A stretch of DNA of 64,000 nucleotides, taken from assembly GCF_000003815.2 (NCBI RefSeq), contig NC_049991.1, positions 18,002,300-18,066,299 on the forward strand. Direction: 5' to 3'. Of this stretch, positions 33,746 to 48,034 are shown piece after piece; within the stretch, counting starts at the first letter, position 1; every line of letters begins with the position of its first letter. The DNA comes from Branchiostoma floridae (lineage: Eukaryota > Chordata > Leptocardii > Amphioxiformes > Branchiostomatidae). Position numbers and translations under genes: made by a program. The notes under the pieces were generated by a model. The model saw only the letters and a program-made list of their open reading frames with translations. It was not told the DNA's origin and ran no database searches.

Positions 33746-36700
33746 TAGGTATGACACATTAGCGGCGGGCCAGGAAGTAGGTAGGGGTTTAAATGTGGTA
33801 AATGACGTTATCACGAAGTCTATATTGGGTTATCTTGAAATATATATCGCTTACGTATAGAAAACAGCAAGGAATGTTTAGATGGAAAATACAGAATTTA
33901 TCTACTGTCTATGAAGCAATTCTTGGACCGTCACTTGTCTATGGGCTTCAGGGAGATGTTTTATAAGAGGCACAGAAGAAGAATGGCAAAAGTATTAGCC
34001 TGGTTTTCGTGTGCCTAGTAAAGAAATACAACTCTTTGAAGTTACTTTCTTTGCTCAAGGAAATACGCTGCCTCGATCTATTTTTTGTACCCGTGACGTG
34101 AGAGGATGTGCGTCACTGTGACGTCACTTGACATCCTTCATCCACAATGATAAGTAACTGGAGAGTCATTCCGGAACCATATCCAGTATATATGCTCCTT
34201 GGTGCACTTATTCGTCAAGACATGTTCCCATTAGGACTAACGAATAAAAGCATGGTGTCACTTGATGTCCTGTGCATCATAATATGCTTCTTTGGGTTGG
34301 TCACACGAGCGAAATACTGCTAAATGTTGGTTTGGAAATATCATATCTACAGTTCACACGTATATTATACAATAAAAATACATTCACGTCTTACATGCTC
34401 GGATAGATATTCTTCTTAATATTTTATCATCATTATTAACTTGATATTTTATATCGATATGCGTGCAAGCAGGGTTTACGATGACTGCCGTCGAGATGTA
34501 GATCATTATATACATGAAGATTTAGCGAGCTAGACCAAAGTAGCTAAAAGTGATAGATTCAAACACTCATAGTTTAAACGATTTTGTTCCAAAACTCTTT
34601 TTACCCATCACTTCAAAATCTAATTCAGAGTAATTATTGAACGTCTCATGGGGTATTGCAGGGCTTACACTAAGTTACAGTAACGAAAGTAATTACTAGA
34701 AATAATCCCAATGGATTATTTGACATCTTTGTCGATTTCTTTCCTTTTTTCTAACACACCTCGTGTGTACCCTGACTAAAATGGCGCTCCTAGCGGCAGG
34801 CCTTACAGTTGCCACGACCAGGGGGGAGGGGGTCATTAACCCCAGCCAGCGAGAGATTGTGCAAACACAGGCTAATCTTCTGTGTGCCTTGTCAAAAGGG
34901 TACATGAAAAGGTACAAGATGCAATGGTGAAAGCTGCAGCTGCTTGTATGAGTATCACTACCATATCTAGGGAAATTAAAACTGACAATGTCGAATACTA
35001 ATACAATAACAAACATTTATGGCTGTACAGTCCAAAATATACAACAAGGTCCTTGTATATTGTATTGTACAATTGAAGGAAAATGTAAGGACGCAAACTA
35101 GTTGTGGACCGCTATATGTATTAGCTGCAGTTCAGGCATCAAAGACATACACTATTTTCAAAATTGCCGACAAGGTCTGATTACTACGGTTATCATAAAC
35201 GTTATGAAGAAAAATCGTCCTCGTGATTATTATCATTATTTTTTCTCATGTTCTCTTTTGTGACATGCCGCTTTGTGATCCGTTCCTCTAAACGTCACGA
35301 AGGTCGCATGTTTACAAGAAAAAGAAAAAAAAAACTTCTAATGATCTTGGCACGATGCTGCATATGTAAAACTACGTTGGTGCATGATGACCAAACTCTG
35401 ATTTCGATGAGACAGAAGGAAATCATTTCTTCTTCATTAAAATGTTCCTGACCGCATTACGCTGCAAGGGCTCCGAGTATTGTACGTCAATAAGACGATC
35501 AGGTTTGGACTACTCGTGTTAGGAAGGACCCCTTGTCTTTTCGATACGTGTCATGGCATCGACGTGTAGCTCTACTCAAACACTGGACATTGGCATATCG
35601 TCACAGTTTTCACCTGGGTGAAGTGAGGTAATCCGTGTTAAGTGCCTTTCCTACAGGACAATCTTCAAAGGGTTGAAGAATAACCTCTTCGCAAACACTC
35701 TTAGTCTTACTATTACGTGACGCAATAAAGCTGGATTTTAGGATAGTGATGTCGCTAATAATGTAACTGCAGCGGATATATACCTACATACCTGGCCATA
35801 CCTACCTAGTCCCTTGACCTCCAGGTCGTTGGGGGGACACGGTAGTCATGAAGATGAGAGTATGTAGAATGACAGGTTATTCTCTACAGGCTCTGTTCTT
35901 CTAAAACCTCTGATCTAGATTTCCCTTTTTCACGATGGTCCAAAAGGGCATGAAAAATCCCCACTTGTGGGACATGAATATTGATGATAATTAGATGCCA
36001 GTAACTGTTGTCTCCATTGGAAACTGTCTGTGATTGGTTGAAAATTTAAAAGGCGGGCCGTAGTAATGTTTATGTTACGATATCTCCCCTGTGTCAACGT
36101 CGCTATTCATATGCGTTACCTGCCGCTGGTTCAATTGTTATTACATTAGCACGTTTTAACAATACCAATTCGTTGCCTGACACAAAACCAACAAGATTTT
36201 CAGTATAGTTTTGTCCATCTTATGATAGAAATACCCAAAGCAAGGAGCCTTGCCCAAAGCTATTCCATCATCAAAAAAATATCAGCTCGCCGCTGGTGAA
36301 GTTAGACGATTTATGCTGTGTTTCGACGGCAAAAGATACAATATGGCGCTAGTAGTAGTAAACTATTCCGAACTGAACGTATTTGTAATATAAACAGCTT
36401 TACCAAGCCACTTTTCAGCGACAAATTATTGACAGGATACGGTTTGAAAGTTCCTTCCGATAAAATAGAACAAGATAGCGCAACAGTTGGAACGAATTAG
36501 TTGCACCGAACGCCAGTGTGCTCAAATAGAAGACACCATTTATTGAACTGTCCATGGCCAGTCCCAGTTTGTACGTTTTTCTCTCCAATCATAGCCCAGG
36601 TTGTAGACCAACCTTAAAGTTTATTTGTAATCCTGAACTGGCATTTTAGACCTTTTCAAAATGGTGCTTTGTAAACTGTTACGAATGATAAAAGCTCCTT

Positions 36701-38929
36701 GGAATTACCGACGCCGTCAGTTTTTGACAACAATCATCCCGCTTGGGTAACATCATTTGTAGCAGCATGGGTGAGTTGTACATTAAAAAAACACAGGCAC
36801 CATTTATTTTGAGACCAATTATCTAATCGAGTCACATATTCTTTGAAATGTGTCCTGGTCATTTTGAAAAAAAAAAAGTCCTGCAATTAATTAACTTATG
36901 TTCTGTTTAGTTTAATGAAGAAAACAATCCGAAACCACACGCAACATTTCCCACCACAATACAGTAGACTATCCCATTGACCTGAGATGAACCGGCGGGC
37001 GCCATGTTTGATTTCCCAAGTCACGGAAACTCGACCCAAAAACAGAATAAAGAAGGAAAAATACACAAAACACACACAACTTAGGGGGATGAAAACTTAA
37101 GTCTGATTCACGTCAACGATGTCCAGAATATAGTTGCGTTTAATACACAATCAAATCAAATAACGGAACGATAGTGAAAAAAACGTGGTTCGTCCAAAAC
37201 TAGCTTGAAACAAGCAGCTTTGATCAAAACTCCTTGCTTGTAACTTACAGGGCAAAATAAATAATACTGGTTTATTGCATAATACAAGTCAAGAAATGGC
37301 AGCCGCGGCTGAATTGATTCCGGACTTTACAACCATTTTAAAAGTATAACATTTCAAGGGCACAAAAGGCCTGATACACACACCAAACTATTTCAGAGAC
37401 TTTGATTTACAGTTGAAAACCCCGCTCCCAGCACAGGCACAAAGAGATGATTTGCATGAAAGTGCCCGCGAAGACAAAGGGGCGCTAATAAGGCTCTGTC
37501 ATCTATGCCAACACCGCCTCATTATAGCTTCAAAACATCTCTTTTTCGGCGTGGAAACTCTGAATAAAGTGCACATTTCATATTTTGACCGATATCTTCC
37601 GATCCTACCGGTAAAATGAAACAAAAACTACTCCACTTGAAAGAGCAAAAGCCGCCCGCCGTCTTGATTTTCGTATTTATTTTTCTATCGGTGCGTTCAG
37701 GAATTATGGGAGAAAAAAGTATCGGTAGATAGGAACATAATTTTAAATGTATCAGACATAAAAAAACTACACAGTAGAAATTGATTTTAGAAAGTTTGAG
37801 CTTAGATAAGGGTATAAATGTTTGATTCCAACGTAAATGAGAAAAAAAAGTTGGTGGGGTTCAGAGTTCAGCGACCGAAAGTGACTTTTGCCACGTCCCG
37901 TGAAAGCCAGGATTTGAGCACTGTATTGCACTGACACTTTTTGAGTTTTACGTCGTTTCAATGCTGACATTTTCATTTTTCATGTATGTACTTTTGTTAA
38001 TTTATATCATAAACTAATCGATCGTAATCTTGGGAAATACTTCTGCTGCTTTCTGTATATATGCCTTGCGGCACTTCAGATCCGCCTGTGGGTGTGGCCT
38101 ATTAGCATAGCAACGAGAAGAATAGCCTAGCAACGGACCAGCGTGTTTCTGCGTCGTTTAGACAACACAATCAAATTCATAAGAATATGCTACTATTTTT
38201 TGTTTGATTAGTAATATGAGCACATTTAATATTTCTGTAATATTGTATTACAGAAATCTTACTTCAAATTATTTGTAATCCGTTTGTTTTCAGCTTCCCA
38301 GCCTTGTTAACGGCTCTTTCCTTCAGTTCTTTTGAAAAAAAAAGAATATTTCAACTCTCAGTGCATATTAACACAAAGCTTTGTACCTAATCCCAACCCC
38401 GAGGGACCTGCCTTGATAGGCTCCATTTCCACCAGACCACGAACGCTAGGGGGCGAAAATTGTCTTTTGTAATTGGAATATTTGTATGATACAAACGTCT
38501 GATACAAAAACAGCAAACTGCCAAAAGTTCTTCTTTCAAAGATTCGTTTATAACCAAAATCCTGTCGGGTCAGTGGTCAAAGCGTTAACGAGGCCTCTAG
38601 TGGAAAAGTCACAAATAGCACGAGGACATGAAAGTCCTTCCGGATCACATGCGCCCCCTCTCCATCCCTTTTGAACTATCTGAATACAACAGAATGCTGT
38701 TTAGAGCACAGCGCCCTAGCGAAGGCTTGTACCCTTTCAGGAAGTCCCTGAGGATGTTTTAACTGGTGCGACCTTCCCCAGCTTATTGTTAACATATTCA
38801 ATTGATGTACACATGAAGCATCTATCCGACAGGAAAAAGGAAACAACTGACGCATTCAGGCATCTTTCAGAAAGAAAAGAAAGGGTAGCGAACTCTTTTC
38901 CTTTTCCTGTACGATACACAAACATACAA
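33746..38929. other. Gene-poor stretch, nothing firm seen
   Basis: AT-rich non-coding sequence. Small points: a perfect CRE palindrome TGACGTCA at about 34119-34126, and poly-A and poly-T tracts. All open frames are short and show no recognisable domain, including 34696-35016 (minus) and 35248-35451 (plus). Confidence 0.5.
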
Positions 38930-39080
38930 CCCCTGACAATAGTACTCCGTCCCTTGGATAGGACGTTAAATGGAGGTCCCGTGTCTGGGGATAGCCATAC
39001 GTATACCCCAGGCACGTTAAAGAACCCGCCACATGTGCGATGGTGCGGTGCGAGTGGTTCAAAACCTACAGTACCTTGAC
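38930..39080. repeat. SINE-like dispersed repeat
   Basis: Contains TTGGATAGGACGTTAAATGG AGGTCCCGTGT and CCCCAGGCACGTTAAAGAAC CC, a pair of motifs I associate with widespread invertebrate SINE-type repeats. There is no second copy in this window to confirm it. Confidence 0.45.
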
Positions 39081-42000
39081 CGCACCTGGGGCAATTACTG
39101 TCGTATTATGGTCACCTGAGTGGCGCCGAATGGCAGCTCGCTCCAGACCCTTGCGATTTAGCCCCGCCAATTGTAAGCTCCTCGCAATTCAGCCCCTGGC
39201 TGCAAAGAGTGAGTAGTCGGCCCACCCAATAACCAATAACTCCGTTTTCACAAGAGACTGTGACAAAGAGCGACCAGCGATTTGTTGACGAACCGTGCTC
39301 AACGAGTTTCGTTGAAATACAATTTTATCTTACGTTTAGCATGTTTTTTTTGCGTTCCAATCAAAATGACATTCGGTTGAAATAAAATGTACAATTTAAT
39401 TATTAAGAAAATCGGTTTACAATAGCGTAGGAGTGGGACCGTTTTTTTCTTCCAATATGCCCACTTATTGTAATGGAACAAGCAGACAACAAGGGGATGT
39501 TCGTGTATTTTCATACCTTTCGTTCACTGTTTAATACACTGTACAGCGCTAGATGTTCTTCCAACACAAAGCTAGGGTACACACGAATTAATTTTTTAAG
39601 ACCACTGTCGCCTTTTTCAGGATCAATACTACTGATGACCAATCACCACCATACCTCCGTGCTGGAAGAAGTTTAGCATTGTACTATCATGGTAACTACC
39701 AACACAGATAAGGTTCCATAACAAATAAATCCAGTTGTTGTTGTGATTCTTATTAAGGCAATAATTTGTCTATTATTCGATATCATTTTAATCTTATCAA
39801 AATGGGATTAATAAGGTCCATGTTCCACTGGATGCAGACCATTTAAACCACCGTTAAGCGGCCCAAATTGTATTTGTATGACCTTGAACTTTCATCGATG
39901 TTCATGATCTAAAGGACAAGAAAACACACAAAAGATGCACTTTCCATCAATGGTATTGGTTGCTAATCTCAAAGCAGATCCTACGGTGCCATAAGATAGT
40001 ATCAAAGCTGGCCAGGGAGTATAGCCGGCTTAAAGGGAGTCAAACGGGCACCGGAGAAGTTTGATACTATACATTACGCACCGTGGATCTGGTTCGAGAT
40101 TAATTGGTTGCAGCTAGGTAAGGGATTGTTTATGGCAGCATAATAGACGATCAATGCTCGCCGCCTCGGTGGAAAGGGGTACAAGTGAATCACCAGTAGC
40201 CCCGTGCAATATGGCGCTGGAATGTCAACACGCTCCTCAAACAACGTATCTAAATTTAAAGTCTCCTCGCGGCCACGTGAAATGTTTGTCCGCACCAAAC
40301 CCGCCGCACGGACACCCTTGTTTTTCCTTACATGTTGAACATGACGAAGTTAAAGGTGCATATTTCTGGTACATGGTACATGTACATCGAACATGCCCCC
40401 CTCCCACGACTAATTTTCCACGGTTCATCTCTTACCATGTCATGAAACACACCCTTAAGCTTAAAGCTTGGTTACGAAATGAGGTTTGATGTTAAAAAGT
40501 TTCCGTCGATGTAATGTACGTATGAAATTCCTGGGAATATATTTGGATGTCGATTTTGGTCTCGTCAGGTTTATAGGAACAGTGAAATAAGAGGAGGTCA
40601 ATGGCCTCCTCTCCATGCCACCGCCCCCCTCCCCCTTCTCCTGATTCTGTCTAATTTTGTACTAATCTGTAGCGTGCGCGGATTACTGGAGCTGCAAAAA
40701 TAAACAAAGCTGTTTCACAAATTATCTTGTACTTTTTCGGCTCTCGCACAAACGTTCCAAATCAAAGCGGTACAACGAAGGCGTTCGCACATGTGACTGC
40801 CTTGTCAGGTTCTGGCTAGAGCCGGTTTAAGGCAGCCATAACAACGCTTACAACTCCGAAAACATCGCAAGTCGAGGCGTTATTGAAATGCTGCCCGGCC
40901 GTGTGCCAACCTAAACTTCAACTTCCTACCAAGGAACCCTTTCATTCGACCGAACTGGGGGAGTATGGCAACACGTTTAAGTTACAAAACATCCGCCATG
41001 ACTTTACTGGTTGTTTTCGTAGTTCTATAGCTTGCCGTTAGTGTGTTAGAGTCATTCAATTAGCTATATCCTAAATTCGCGTCTTGCGTTTAGATGAATA
41101 CTTGACGAGCCCAAAATCTGAAATATTGCATTCATTACTAACGTAATAGAACATTGTAACATGTTGCAATGGCGGCCATCTTGGGTTCTTGTAGTGTCAC
41201 TTTTCAAGGTCACCATCACGTAGATCAATTGTGCATGGGGAGGGTGGGAATTCAACTTTCCCGTTCAATACATAGGTACATTATTGTCAACGGGAGTTTC
41301 CATTTGTCACTGGGTGATCCATTTAAACTGTCATTTTTCGTTTAAAAACACAAACAAAATAAACTGGTTACGAACTACATGTGTGTTTCTAAATATGAAA
41401 CAGAGGATAGTTAACAAAATCTGACTAATTGACTCATCCACTGCACGTTTCACATACACGTTCATACGGTATTTAAGCCTTCTGATTTGCTCCTAAGTGA
41501 TGACGTAGGAATTTTGCAGAAGCCCTGGCCCCTAAAGCAACGCAATGTCAGAGGTCGTCGCGGCGGCTATTTTGGTCTGTCCTCTATCCACACGGGTTAT
41601 TAATGGCACCGAAAGATCAAGGGACGGACCGTCCTATAGCGGGATAGGGTACATGGCAGGGATGTCTCCAAGTTGAAATTTATTTTCCGTCCCACTTATT
41701 GTTTGAAAGCCCATGGTATTGATTTTCATGGTTGAAAATGTAATTTTAAGCTTATGAAAGTACATTTACAACAGTTTCATGTCATTTTGGGGACGGGTGG
41801 AGTAGAATTATTTTCCGTCCTTCGACCAAATTTCCATCATAGGACGAAGGGACGGGTCCTGGAAACAGCCCTAGTACATGGGCTTACTAGCCACATACAT
41901 GTACGTGTGGGTTTTCGCCAAATTTTACACGTAAACTATGTTGCTGTTCATAAATATTATTTTAGGAACGCAGGCGCGAAGAGTATATTGACAAAGCTAG

Positions 42001-43080
42001 AAGAATATCATATTAGCAACTGTTACGGTCTTGACATGTACAGGTCGTTCTGGAGTTCTTTCTGTCAGTTTTAGTCTATTATCTTTTAAATTAAGATGAA
42101 ATAAACCATTCTAAAGATGCGTTTTACCTCAAGTTTATGCTCAAGTTTTCTTATCTAAATTACAAGCTTACTACTATAATTCACTTAGGTTTACCGAGGG
42201 TCGGGATTTCATTGGCACTGCTGGTATAAGGCCTAGGGTTCAACGTTTTCGCAGGAAAACAATTTTAAATAAACAGGGGTCATTGGATATGCCTTACAAT
42301 ATCAATGTTTAACCATGACAGATGTTTTCTTGCGGACCTAGGACATCGGCTAAGGAGAATATCATTCTAGCCAAGATAATGACGTATCACAGGTGTATTT
42401 TAGCGTCTTTCCAAACGGATGACCTGGTCCGGTACAGTACGGTACTACCAACACATCATCTGTCTCCAATGGTTCAGGTTACGCGGTGGATATTCTCGGA
42501 ATGAAAATCTTTCCTATAGGAAACGATAACAAGTGCATCTGGACAAACCATCTCAAAACATGCTCAAGCTGTCCGCTTTGACAGAAAACTCCGGCTATTT
42601 CTAACAGCTCGCTTTTAAAACGTTGCCTGTTTATACGTACGAGGGGGAGAGAATTGCGATGCGAAGTTTAGAATGGCAGCTGCACGCACACATGTTACAC
42701 AGTTTTATATAGGCTGAGCTTTGGCATCCCGAGCTTGCCCTTTTCAAAATGTACACCGAGTTTTAGAAGCATTGGCGGCTTCCTGCTCGCACGTCGCCAC
42801 CTTACCTTGCGTCAGAGCGTCTTCTGAAGGGTAAATCCTTGGGGAACCGCTTCTTTGTGTCCCTCTGACGTGCAAAAACCTTCTGAGAAAACCACGGAAG
42901 GGTCGTCCTTTGGGAGTCGGCAGTGACGGAGTCCACTTTCCAGCACGCGGACTTATTTGGAAAGGGTGCAACAGCCGGGCGAGCACTATCAGCGCGGAAA
43001 GCGCGGCAGAAATGTCCCGTGCGCCCGCCCGCCTGAAACCGGTTTCGGGTGACAGTGTGTGTGTTTCTGGAAGGTCGCCC
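39081..43080. other. Gene-poor stretch
   Basis: Mostly non-coding. Positions 39969-40033 carry a copy of the AAGCAGATCC...GGTATCAAAGCTGGC repeat described at 43088. The 111-codon frame at 40154-40489 and the 106-codon frame at 41754-42074 show no domain and no flanking splice logic. Confidence 0.5.
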
Positions 43081-43087
43081 GTAATCT

Positions 43088-43508
43088 CCAAGCAGATCCG
43101 ACAATGGCACAAGACAGTACCAAACTGGCCAAGGAATGTAGTCAGCCAAAATGTGACCATTTGCCTGCAAGTAGATACTACGGTGGCATAAGGTGGTATC
43201 AAAAGCTGGCAGAGCAGTGTAGCTGGCTTAGTAGTGTTTTTTTTAGACGAATACGCTATAATATTGTAGTAAAGAATTGCTTGCAGAAGTTTATGTTGTT
43301 AAGTTTTTAATAGTGTGCCCAGATTTTACTACAGCTGCTTGTCCTATGTAATGATAGCCATCAGCCATCAGCTGCAATACCTTATGTGTTGCAATAAAAG
43401 TTGTAAAACTAAACTTGTGTTTTGGCAAATGGACAACTTTTGGCTGACTACACTCCTTGGCCAGTTTTGTACCGTCTTGTGCTATTGCAGGATCTGCTTG
43501 GAGATTGG
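43088..43508. repeat. Dispersed repeat rich in AAGCAGATC / CTGGCCA motifs
   Basis: Units of about 60-70 bp (AAGCAGATCCGACAATGGCA, AGTACCAAACTGGCCA, AGTCAGCCAAAATGTGACC) occur at 43088-43160, 43161-43215 and, inverted, 43417-43508. One more copy is at 39969-40033. The 152-codon minus frame at 42744-43202 runs through this repeat and is therefore doubtful. Confidence 0.7.
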
Positions 43509-43535
43509 GTTACCCGCGCAGGTTCCACCAACCAA

Positions 43536-43765
43536 GCCTCTACCAGGCTCCGTGGATCGGTAGAATCATTATCCTCACCACGAGGTGAGGAAACGTACTC
43601 TTCTGGCCGGCTAACTCCCCTAGCGCACTATAGATTCTATTTGTCCAATTTCTACAATTAGACCACCGATCCACGAAGCCTGGTAGAGTCTACCACCAAC
43701 CCTCCCGCCCGCCTGCCCTAGACTGAGGATAATGATTCTACCGATCCACGGAGCCTGGTAGAGGC
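43536..43765. mobile_element. Foldback element with 42-bp inverted ends
   Basis: Left arm 43536-43577 and right arm 43724-43765 are reverse complements (GCCTCTACCAGGCTCCGTGG ATCGGTAGAATC...). A third, diverged arm copy lies inside at 43664-43693. The interior contains CACCACGAGGTG and a purine/pyrimidine-mixed spacer. No ORF. Confidence 0.88.
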
Positions 43766-46054
43766 TACGCCTGCCCATCTATCTGCCCCACACAACGTCT
43801 ATTTACCCACCCCGCTAGCTAGAACCCCACGAATGTTCGCGATGTTCACAGTGTGTACATGTAACACCTAGGCGCGACGCGCGGTGTCCATGCTGTTCTT
43901 GTGCACTGCCGGTAAATACGATTTATCTGGGGCAGGGAATCTTTGGCAACTTTTGTATCCTGGTGCTTTCCGTCTTGTGGAGACATATAAAAGTAACAAA
44001 CTCTTTTTAGTATCATTTATCAGAGTTTCAGCATCCTATTAAGGCCTATAGCTACGCCACAAATCCAAACCACGGCCCGGTCGGACAGCTTTCGTAAACG
44101 AAATGTATGAAATTAAAGACACCAGACTACACAAGACGTAAAGTCTTGGGCATTATGTTTGTATGTTTTACGTATACATTTCTATTTCTTCGTTTCCACA
44201 ACCAGTCCGACCGGGCCCCGGTTTGGAAACGTGACGTTAGCTTTATAGAAAAAAAAAACGATTATTTTGGAATTTTCACTGTGTACTAGTCATTACAATT
44301 ATCATTATTTTGACTGGCATCCTTATTCCCGTCACATTAAAAGGGATAAATTGAAAGATCTTGATACAGGTATTTAATATTTTCGTAATGACTGATTCTG
44401 CATTAGTACCATCTTTTCCACAGTTACTTGCACATATCATTCAGACACTGAAATGAAAAGCTAAAAAACGAACAAGAAACAGTCATGACTCCAAGTACAA
44501 GAGTTACCAACCATTGATGTGTTCAAAAATTCGTATTTCCCCAGAACTATCGTAGTCGTGGAGTGGAATTAATTTGTTATCACCAAGCACAGTAGGGGCA
44601 TCTTCTCTGGATAGTTTAAAGAACGCTTGCAGATAGATGTGCAAAAGTTATGTGTGGCGGGTCCTTCGGTGTAATATAATGAATGATCTTTATTTGCATG
44701 TTCCTGCCCATGTGGGCTAAATGCAGCAAATCCCATGATGGGATACTAATTATAAAGACTAAGTACTATAACATGTAGTATTACAATTGAATAAACAATA
44801 CATCTGCAACTAAGCTATCACTATATCTAACGTTTACATGACTCTTCCCTTTTCTTAAAACATGTGTATACGAACTCACATATAACCAACTGCTGCCGCG
44901 CCGCGTGCCTGCGAAGCTGGTGTGTTACGCCGAAGGGCGGTTATACCGGCTATATAGATACAGATACAGATACAGAAAACCACAGAACAATGTACGATTT
45001 GATGAATTTATTCCGACTGATAGATTCTTTACCAAAAGCTCACCAAAACGATTCAAGCAACAAAAGTATCTTCCGTGTCTTTATCAGAGCAACGATATTG
45101 GCTGTAAACAAAATTCCTGGTCCAATATAAACGTGTAACTGTTTGGTCCAATATAAGCGTATAACTGTTCTGTACTGTAACATCTATACCAGCACTGTTA
45201 ATCATACATTTCCACTCAGAAAATAGTTCTAAATATTATCATCAAAAATTGCAATATGATTTGTTTGGCTTTAATGAGTATAATATGTGGGCGTGTAATT
45301 TTTCTATGAAGAAGGCTGGAGTTTCAGTAGCTATAGGAAAAGTTTAAGGTGATATACCGTACCCTGATTCCCGTCTTTTTTTTTACGTATTCCTTGTTGA
45401 TTGAACATTTTCATTTGCCACCAAACCCTCCTATATTGTCACACATGTGGATAAGTAATGCGGATTGTCATACTGAATTGTGGTATATCGTCAACTCTCA
45501 TAGTTATACCGGGACTTATGAATAAAAGAATAACAGTGTTATGCAGATAACCATGATCACTGCTAATACTCGTATCTGAAGTACATTTCCCTTGGAGGCA
45601 CAGATGATGCGTTAGGATGTTTCATTGTATGTATCTTTTTTCTTTCTTTTTAAAACCCTTAAACTGACAAGCCCGGATGTATCCAGCACACATATAAACA
45701 CCCGCATGCGGATATATCCGGGATAGCATATTGCCCCGAAATAGCAGCTTTGTGTGTATGTAGCGCACCAACCCCAGAAGCTAGGGACTTCGGCCTTGTT
45801 CTGGGGTTTCTTGTTGGAGGTCAGTGGCCAACTCTGACAACGCCAATGATAGCATTTTAGAGGGCTGAAACTCTGGCAGTTTAAGGGTTAAATGTAGCCA
45901 TCTGAAAGGGTAACTCAATTGAGCTGTGGTTCGTGGACGGTGTCGCTGCGTCGGAGTGATTTGACAGAGCGCCTAATAATAACGATTTATACGCTTTGAT
46001 GCCTTTTTAGTAATACTTGTTCTTTTTGCATAATATTTCTATTACAGCCGCTTA
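43766..46054. other. Gene-poor stretch
   Basis: No gene found. It contains the dispersed GTATCTGTAT repeat in reverse at 44894-44976 (CGCCGAAGGGCGGTTATACC then a GATACA run) and a TTTATTTGCATGTTCCTGCC segment at 44690-44709 similar to the LINE-like ends at 33380 and 58485. Confidence 0.5.
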
Positions 46055-46220
46055 ATTGCACACCCAATTTGCCAACGAATCCCGTGCAATTATCCGGCGT
46101 GTGCGATGATGCGAAGTTACCCAGTTGGACAGTTGGACCGCACCACCACGGGATTTTGGGATTCCGTGTAATTGACCGAAGTGTGCGTTTATCCGACGTT
46201 CAATTAATTGGCTTCCACTG
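46055..46220 (-). mobile_element. pogo/Tigger-like DNA transposon end
   Basis: Read on the minus strand the segment begins CAGTGGAAGCCAATTAATTG at 46220, close to the terminal repeats of pogo/Tigger elements. It continues with AACGTCGGATAAACGCAC. An inner block CGTGCAATTATCCGGCG at 46082-46098 recurs at about 56482-56497. No transposase frame is present, so this is a remnant. Confidence 0.5.
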
Positions 46221-47138
46221 CATTCCATTATTTTCGTTATTCAACACAAATCAAATTTAGAACATAGCGACACCGCCAACAAACCGAAGTCCAGTGATAT
46301 GATTTCTTTATGGTACTCGGCGGTATCATGAGAGTTGACATTATACACATTTCCTCAAAACCGATGTTTGTAATTAGTGATGCATATCTTAAACAGTCCT
46401 AAGAGCTTTCTATATACGGTGTTCAGTCAAATTAAAATTCGCACAAAGTTCGGCGATTGGTCAGGGCCAGGTCACGTGCCGGTGACGTCACAGTTAGGCG
46501 GTGGAGCGGCCCCCTCGTGCCTTTGCCTGCTTCTGGTTCCAGATAGGGTGGGGGAACAGCAGGTGGTATCTGTGTGCGGAAACATGGAGGGAGAGAGAGA
46601 ACATCAGTAAATAAATTCATCAGGTTGCTAAATGCTCGTCAAGCATTCCCATCCAACGTTTCGATGTCTGTCAGGCACCACCAGAGGGAAGAAGATCCGG
46701 ACATTCTAACCCTGATTTAATTTAATAATGGTTTATTTGGTCCATTAAAAGTGTACAGTATAGCAGGACTCAAAAATGGGCCCTGAATTAATATTGCTCT
46801 TGTACCCACATGATACTTAACGAGGACACTTAAAATCGTTTACAGTTATCAAACGTATTAAAATATATACATATTGGATTGACCGGTAAAATCGACAGAT
46901 AAGGTAAAAACATCACAGTTCATGATGATGGTGTCTGACAAAAATCGAATGTTGGATGTGAGTAGTTTCCTAGTTGCGTCTAAAATAACTTTACTATCTG
47001 TTTGAGAACATTGTTAGTCTATGGAAAGCGACATCATACCAAAAATCATACGATTTGTGTGCGTTTGTTTACACGTGTGGCACACATGCCGTTAAAAGAT
47101 AGATCTACATAAATCTGGGCATCTAAAAAATTGCTTCC
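46221..47138. other. No gene seen
   Basis: Non-coding sequence up to the second assembly gap. Short frames only. Confidence 0.5.
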
Positions 47139-47238
47139 NNNNNNNNNNNNNNNNNNNNNNNNNNNNNNNNNNNNNNNNNNNNNNNNNNNNNNNNNNNNNN
47201 NNNNNNNNNNNNNNNNNNNNNNNNNNNNNNNNNNNNNN
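47139..47238. other. Assembly gap (100 N)
   Basis: Fixed-length N run. A missing downstream exon of the peptide precursor gene (minus strand, 49005-53415) could lie here or further left. Confidence 0.95.
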
Positions 47239-47772
47239 ACAGTGTTTAACCGGAAGCTGTTGACTAGTGACAAGGAACGTTTTGCTTCTCGTGCAAATTA
47301 CACACCTGTGACATTGCTGGGTAAAGAAACTGGTCTTTGGAGGTCTACAACCTGCGTCATGGTGTGTCGTGAGGAGGAGCTAAAATTTATTTTTACCTCT
47401 CTTCAGATTTAAACGTTAGGCAGATCAGACGTGTCCAATTGCAGCGCTCTTACCCGTGCAAATTTAATGGATCCAACGCCATATGTCATTTACGTCTAAA
47501 ACATTAAAGGAAACGGAAAGGGCGCACACAGAGCGCAAACCTGTTTTCATGTTTTAGTGAATTACTATCATATATGATACCACATATTTAGCAATAATGA
47601 TAGGTCTCTTGCTGGCCTTCCGGTTGTCTTTTTTCATTTGCCATTCCTTTGCAATTTAACCTGCATTTATATGTTTATGTGTTTTTATGCCAAATGCACC
47701 AAACCTCACTCAATCCAGGAAGGCTACAGCTTCCTGCCCATGTAGGCTTGCTTGTGTGTAAATAAATAAAAA

Positions 47773-47855
47773 GTACAGCCGTCAGAAAACTCACCTAAAC
47801 CCAGAGCCGAAGTAGGCTCTCTTGGGCATGCTGTCCAGTCCAGCAGAGCCGGCCA
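47773..47855 (-). pseudogene. Partial duplicate of the peptide-precursor exon end
   Basis: About 80 bp are nearly identical to 48985-49065, covering the last 19 codons of the peptide exon, its AG|GTGAGT donor and about 20 nt of intron. One residue differs in the propeptide (Pro to Ser). Homology stops abruptly after GCCGGCCA. There is only a weak acceptor upstream (AATAAG at about 47856), so it is more likely a relic than an alternative exon. Confidence 0.75.
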
Positions 47856-48034
47856 ATCTTATTTTGATATTTTCTTTATTCTGATGTCTTTTATATGATA
47901 CTTTTCGCTCCCGAAAGCTGCCCGGTTTGGAAATGTGACCTAAGCCAAAGCAAGCAGCCTAAAGTACTGTTTCATTATATTAGAATAATTGTTGGATATT
48001 TGCAATAGTTTACAGTTCAACTCCCATGTATATA

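Noticed and set aside
42744-43202. 152-codon minus-strand frame
   Set aside because: It runs through the dispersed AAGCAGATC/CTGGCCA repeat, overlaps other open frames of similar length in all directions, and has no recognisable domain.
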